Shown one piece after another: positions 60,757 to 64,000 of a DNA stretch of 64,000 nt (position 1 is its first letter; the number at the start of each line of letters is the position of its first letter). The position numbers and the translations under genes are program-made. Source of the DNA: an uncultured bacterium (GTDB lineage Bacteria > Verrucomicrobiota > Lentisphaeria > Oligosphaerales > Oligosphaeraceae); contig CACYQT010000024.1 of assembly GCA_902776645.1 (NCBI GenBank), forward strand, positions 39,126 through 103,125, written 5' to 3'. Below the pieces are notes generated by a model. The model saw only the letters and a program-made list of their open reading frames with translations. It did no database searches and had not been told where the DNA came from.

Positions 60757-62157
60757 ATGCAAACATCTGATATCATCGGCGGTGAAAAATCCTGCCAGCA
60801 TTGCGTCACCATGCCCGCAAACGCCTTCCAGGAAGGCGTTTGCGCATCGGAAGCCATCGCCGTCGCGTTGGCCTCCAGCTTCGCCGTGGAGATTCCGAAA
60901 CTGCCGTTTCCGCTTCTTCTGGACAGGCCGATCGTCCTGTCATCCGGACAGCGGTTGTCCGTCCATCCGGAGACCGTCATCCACATGATGGACGGTTGCG
61001 GCGGCATCATGGTCCGAAACGCCAATCCCGCCGACGGCCGGATTCATCCTCTTCCGGCCCAACGACTTGACCATGACATGCTCGTCGAAGGCGGCATCTG
61101 GGAAGAGTCCCCCTACCGTGTCAGCCCCAACGATCCGAACGCCGTCATCCAGTCTTTCGGCAGTAGCAACCGCCGTTTCATCGACAGCACGGGACGGGAA
61201 ATCGATCCCACGGGCGCCGTCGGCGACGGCGGACATCTGCTCGGCGTGTTCTTCTTCTGCAACGCGCGGAATCTCACCATCCGCAACGTCACCATCCGCC
61301 GAGGCGATTTCTACGGCATTCTCATCGCGGGATGCGACCATTTCATCATAGAAGACATCGATTTCGACCACCACAAAAAGGACGGCGTCCACATCAACGG
61401 CCCTTCCTCCTACGGCGTCGTCCGCCGCATGAAGGGCAAGACGGGCGACGATTTCGTCGCCCTTAACGCTTGGGACTGGGGACTTTCCGCCGTCACCTTC
61501 GGTCCCATCCACCATATTTTCGTGCAAGACATCGACTGCACGGGAGACGAAATCCGCCTCCTGCCCGGCCGCAAGCTCTTCGAAGGCGGCGCGGCATTGG
61601 ACTGCGACATCCATGACTGCCATTTCAGCCATATCCGCAACGCCTACTGCTTCAAGCTCTACCAGCAGCCCAACTGCCACAACGACTTGACCGGATGGAA
61701 CGACAAATCGCCGATTCCGGGCGTTCTTCAAGACATTACGTTTGAAGATGTTGAGCTCAACGCCATCACGGCCGTCGGCCTCGGCGAAGTGAAAGTCACC
61801 GCCCTGTTCGAAATCTGCGCGGACTGTGATCGCATCTCCTTCAATGACATCCGCATCGCCCTGCCGTTAAGCGATTTCCGCGCCGCCGGCATGCGCGTCG
61901 TCGAAGTCGGCCCGAAATCCTCCACATGGAAACGCGGCTTCACGGATCCGACAATGTGGGCGGAACTCTTCGATCCGGAACTCATCTGCACCGCCAAGAA
62001 TTTGTCGTTCAAGAACATAACCTTCGCAGGGCAGCCCTGTTCGGACGAACAGGCCATCGTCGGCTGCCATCGCCTCCAGCCCAATCCGGACTATCCGAAC
62101 ACGACGCCGAAAGGCGGCACTGGATATGGTGTTCTCGGAGCAGTGACCATTTGTTAA
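60757..62157 (+). CDS. GH28-like right-handed beta-helix protein
   Basis: A 466-residue beta-helix related to polygalacturonases and to the protein at 41677. KKDGVHINGPSSYGVVRRMKGK followed by TGDDFVALNAWDWG aligns with the GH28 catalytic Asp region. Several helix turns contain stacked Asn/Asp (CNARNLTIRNVTIRRGDFYG). It has no signal peptide. Pectin or pectin-oligosaccharide breakdown is likely, but the exact bond is unknown. Confidence 0.72.
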   Translation: MQTSDIIGGEKSCQHCVTMPANAFQEGVCASEAIAVALASSFAVEIPKLPFPLLLDRPIVLSSGQRLSVHPETVIHMMDGCGGIMVRNANPADGRIHPLPAQRLDHDMLVEGGIWEESPYRVSPNDPNAVIQSFGSSNRRFIDSTGREIDPTGAVGDGGHLLGVFFFCNARNLTIRNVTIRRGDFYGILIAGCDHFIIEDIDFDHHKKDGVHINGPSSYGVVRRMKGKTGDDFVALNAWDWGLSAVTFGPIHHIFVQDIDCTGDEIRLLPGRKLFEGGAALDCDIHDCHFSHIRNAYCFKLYQQPNCHNDLTGWNDKSPIPGVLQDITFEDVELNAITAVGLGEVKVTALFEICADCDRISFNDIRIALPLSDFRAAGMRVVEVGPKSSTWKRGFTDPTMWAELFDPELICTAKNLSFKNITFAGQPCSDEQAIVGCHRLQPNPDYPNTTPKGGTGYGVLGAVTIC

Positions 62158-62220
62158 CGTTTTCCAGAGTCATTAACTCCTATAAGCCATAAGAGCACAT
62201 GAGATGAATGTGAGCGTTTA

Positions 62221-62252
62221 TGCCGCCCAACGGCGGGACGCCGTCGTTACCA
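62221..62252 (-). repeat. GGA-triloop hairpin near the SNase-like gene end
   Basis: AACGGCG-GGA-CGCCGTCGTT, one more dispersed GGGACGCC hairpin. It lies between convergent genes and may act as a terminator. Confidence 0.6.
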
Positions 62253-62831
62253 TCAATGAACAACGCCGGCCGGCTCGTTCGTGCTACGGTAGCGTTTGAC
62301 TTTCGGTGGTTCCGTAAACTCCATGCCCGGCCGATAGGAAATCTTCCCCGCACGACGCAGCCACGGCGGCACCGCCCGTTCGTTCTTCCACAATCCTTTC
62401 TTCTCCTGTCGCGCCTTCGCCGCGACGGCTTTCAGTTCGGGAGCGTCTCCGTCGGGATCGCCATACCATGCAAGTCCTTCCTCCGCAAGGATTTTGTTCA
62501 CCCACTTGCCATCGACGTAGATCTGTCCGAGCAGCTGTCCCTTCTGGTCGAAATAGCGATGTTTGATGATGATTTCCTTTCCTTTCATCAATTCCGTCAC
62601 CCGCGCCAACGCCTCCTTGAAATACGGTTGGCCGCGTTCGGGCGGCTCCACCGCGCCCAACGCCAGTTGATGGACGATGCCGCGGTCGTCCGCGATGCGG
62701 AATGTCCTTGCATCCTTGAAATGAGTCACATGCGCACGCAATTCCAGCCAATGCTCCGTCGGCTTCATGACATATTGCGCCATCACGCCTTGCACGAACA
62801 GCATCATGATAATCAATAAAATATGCTTCAT
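62253..62831 (-). CDS. Exported staphylococcal nuclease-like protein, degenerate site
   Basis: A 192-residue protein with a signal peptide (MKHILLIIMMLFVQGVMA). It has the SNase OB-fold pattern (LALGAVEPPERGQPYFKEA ... GQLLGQIYVDGKWVNKILAEEGLAWYG). The catalytic Arg before the GxxxPE strand is Gln (VHQLALG) and the Arg of the YGRLLA-type motif is also Gln (GQIYVD), so nuclease activity is doubtful. It may bind rather than cut nucleic acid. AGAGGA precedes the start. Confidence 0.75.
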   Translation of the reverse strand: MKHILLIIMMLFVQGVMAQYVMKPTEHWLELRAHVTHFKDARTFRIADDRGIVHQLALGAVEPPERGQPYFKEALARVTELMKGKEIIIKHRYFDQKGQLLGQIYVDGKWVNKILAEEGLAWYGDPDGDAPELKAVAAKARQEKKGLWKNERAVPPWLRRAGKISYRPGMEFTEPPKVKRYRSTNEPAGVVH

Positions 62832-62983
62832 GTTTTCCTCTGTTTTCACCCTGTCATTTCCATATGAACAATTTATCCATCCCAAATAAAAAATCAATGG
62901 TTTAGAGGAATTTTCCCTCTCTTCTCAACTGGACTTATGCAAAACTCCCCATACATTTTATAAAAATCATATCCCGCCTGTTT

Positions 62984-63018
62984 GTCCAGAAGTCCCAGTC
63001 GTCCCAGAAGTCCCAGTA
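62984..63018. repeat. Nonamer array (GTCCCAGAA)4
   Basis: GTCCAGAA, GTCCCAGTC, GTCCCAGAA and GTCCCAGTA, 9-bp period, 20 bp before the next gene's start. Confidence 0.6.
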
Positions 63019-63037
63019 AAAATCCCCCCCAAAAAAC

Positions 63038-64000
63038 ATGAGCAATCCAGAAATCACCTACTACGAACTCACCCCCGCGAATTTTGAAGGCCTCGGCTGG
63101 CGTGACATGGAGCGCGAATCGCCTTTCGACCGCCTCCCCAAAACAGTGAACCATCTCACGCATGTCGCCAGCCAAATGCACACGACCTGCGGCATCTGCT
63201 GTTTCTTCAACACGAACTCCACCACGTTCCGCGTCAAGATGGAACATGCCTCCGACCATATCGGCGAACCGCAATTCAACGTCTGCGCATTCTCCGGCGT
63301 CGATCTCTACATGTACGACGACAACACCGTCCGTTGGCGGTGGGCGGGCACCTACACCGATCACCAATGCATCCAGAACCGCCATCCGGAATACACGATT
63401 CTAGAAGGCATTCCGAAAGCGGATCGCCGTTGCCGTCTGTATCTGCCGATGCGCAACCAACTTCTGAAGATCTGGATAGGCCTTGAGGCGGGTGCCTCCT
63501 TCGAACTGCTGCCGCCGCGAGAAGACAACAAGCTCGTCTATTACGGCACCAGCATCATCCATGGCGCATATTCCACCCGTTCGGGCCTCGGTATCGCGCA
63601 AATCCTTGCGCGCAACTTGGATATGCCGCTCATGAATCTCGGCCTCTCCGGCGGTTGCCGCCTCGACATGGAAATCGCCGAACTGCTCGTAAAACTGCAG
63701 GGCGTGAAAGTGCTCGTCGTCGATCCCATGCACAACATGTGGCCGGACATCATCCGCCAGAACATGCCCGCCTTCTTGGATTGTGTCTGCCCGAAAATGC
63801 CCGATACGGAGATCGTTTTCGTCACCTCCCCACGCCATATCCAAGGCTGGCTGAGGCCTGAACTGGAAGCCAGGCAGCTTGAAATGCAACGGCTGTTCCA
63901 TCACTTCTGCGCGGAACGCATGCCCAAATACAAGAACCTCCATTTCATCGACGGACAGGATTTCTACGGCACCGACGAAGTCTCGCCCGACGGCGTCCAT
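63038..64000 (+). CDS. SGNH-family hydrolase, partial at window end
   Basis: The frame MSNPEITYYELTP runs open from 63038 to the last base, 321 residues, with no stop. An N-terminal beta domain (about 1-165) precedes an SGNH fold: YYGTSIIHGAYSTRSG (Ser nucleophile, block I), LMNLGLSGGCRLDMEIA (block II) and, at the very end, SPDGVH, the Asp and His region. This matches two-domain SGNH proteins that deacetylate or hydrolyse glycan esters. The C-terminus lies outside the window. No Shine-Dalgarno is visible. Confidence 0.8.
   Translation, partial: MSNPEITYYELTPANFEGLGWRDMERESPFDRLPKTVNHLTHVASQMHTTCGICCFFNTNSTTFRVKMEHASDHIGEPQFNVCAFSGVDLYMYDDNTVRWRWAGTYTDHQCIQNRHPEYTILEGIPKADRRCRLYLPMRNQLLKIWIGLEAGASFELLPPREDNKLVYYGTSIIHGAYSTRSGLGIAQILARNLDMPLMNLGLSGGCRLDMEIAELLVKLQGVKVLVVDPMHNMWPDIIRQNMPAFLDCVCPKMPDTEIVFVTSPRHIQGWLRPELEARQLEMQRLFHHFCAERMPKYKNLHFIDGQDFYGTDEVSPDGVH

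Overview
The window looks like a chromosomal segment from an anaerobic, glycan-degrading member of the Planctomycetes-Verrucomicrobia-Chlamydiae group, most plausibly a gut Lentisphaerota (Victivallis-like) bacterium. This is an inference from gene content: secreted and cytoplasmic glycosidases of many families, Tat-exported Gfo/Idh/MocA oxidoreductases, a DUF1080 protein with HEAT and discoidin modules, a large multi-pass DUF6785-type membrane protein, a reverse rubrerythrin beside a Fur/PerR regulator, and a YeiP-like EF-P. No rRNA, tRNA or CRISPR array was recognised.

Layout. 1-3 kb: LacI-type regulator, nagB and nagA (amino-sugar catabolism); nagA is interrupted by an Illumina-oligo-like sequence and is probably an assembly artefact. 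3-8.7 kb: tannase-family esterase, alkaline phosphatase, YibE/F membrane protein, Gfo/Idh oxidoreductase. 8.8-17.3 kb: an A+T-rich accessory and defence island (RhuM-family gene with a broken tandem copy, a glycosidase remnant, an unknown gene, mcrB-mcrC, an AAA15-type ATPase), bounded on both sides by inverted copies of one terminator/hairpin element. 17.3-22.8 kb: ferredoxin, EF-P-like protein, pheT (frameshifted in this assembly), DUF6785 protein. 22.9-30.7 kb: glycosidases, DUF4491 and a sugar isomerase. 30.9-33.4 kb: thioesterase, a toxin-antitoxin pair in an A+T-rich patch, nucleoside phosphorylase. 33.5-45 kb: sialidase-like protein, Tat-exported phosphoesterase, GH51 arabinofuranosidase, GDPD-like protein, clan GH-A-like proteins, thiE, GH28-like protein. 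45-52.6 kb: recQ, ftsY, asnB, a DUF218 protein, rubrerythrin, fur/perR. 52.8-64 kb: Gfo/Idh plus DUF1080 hydrolase, GH36 alpha-galactosidase, argC, a second GH28-like protein, a catalytically degenerate SNase-like protein, and an SGNH hydrolase cut by the window end.

The most unusual material is between the genes. (1) Five copies of a 140-200 bp structured repeat whose two arms change together and keep tandem G.A mismatches. (2) Arrays of CTAG spaced exactly 8 or 9 bp apart, each in a convergent gene pair. (3) Heptamer arrays with strict 7-bp phase that overlap or abut stop codons and sometimes write the protein C-terminus. (4) Hairpins with an invariant GGA/TCC triloop and changing stems. 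Most of the housekeeping and catabolic genes are ordinary.
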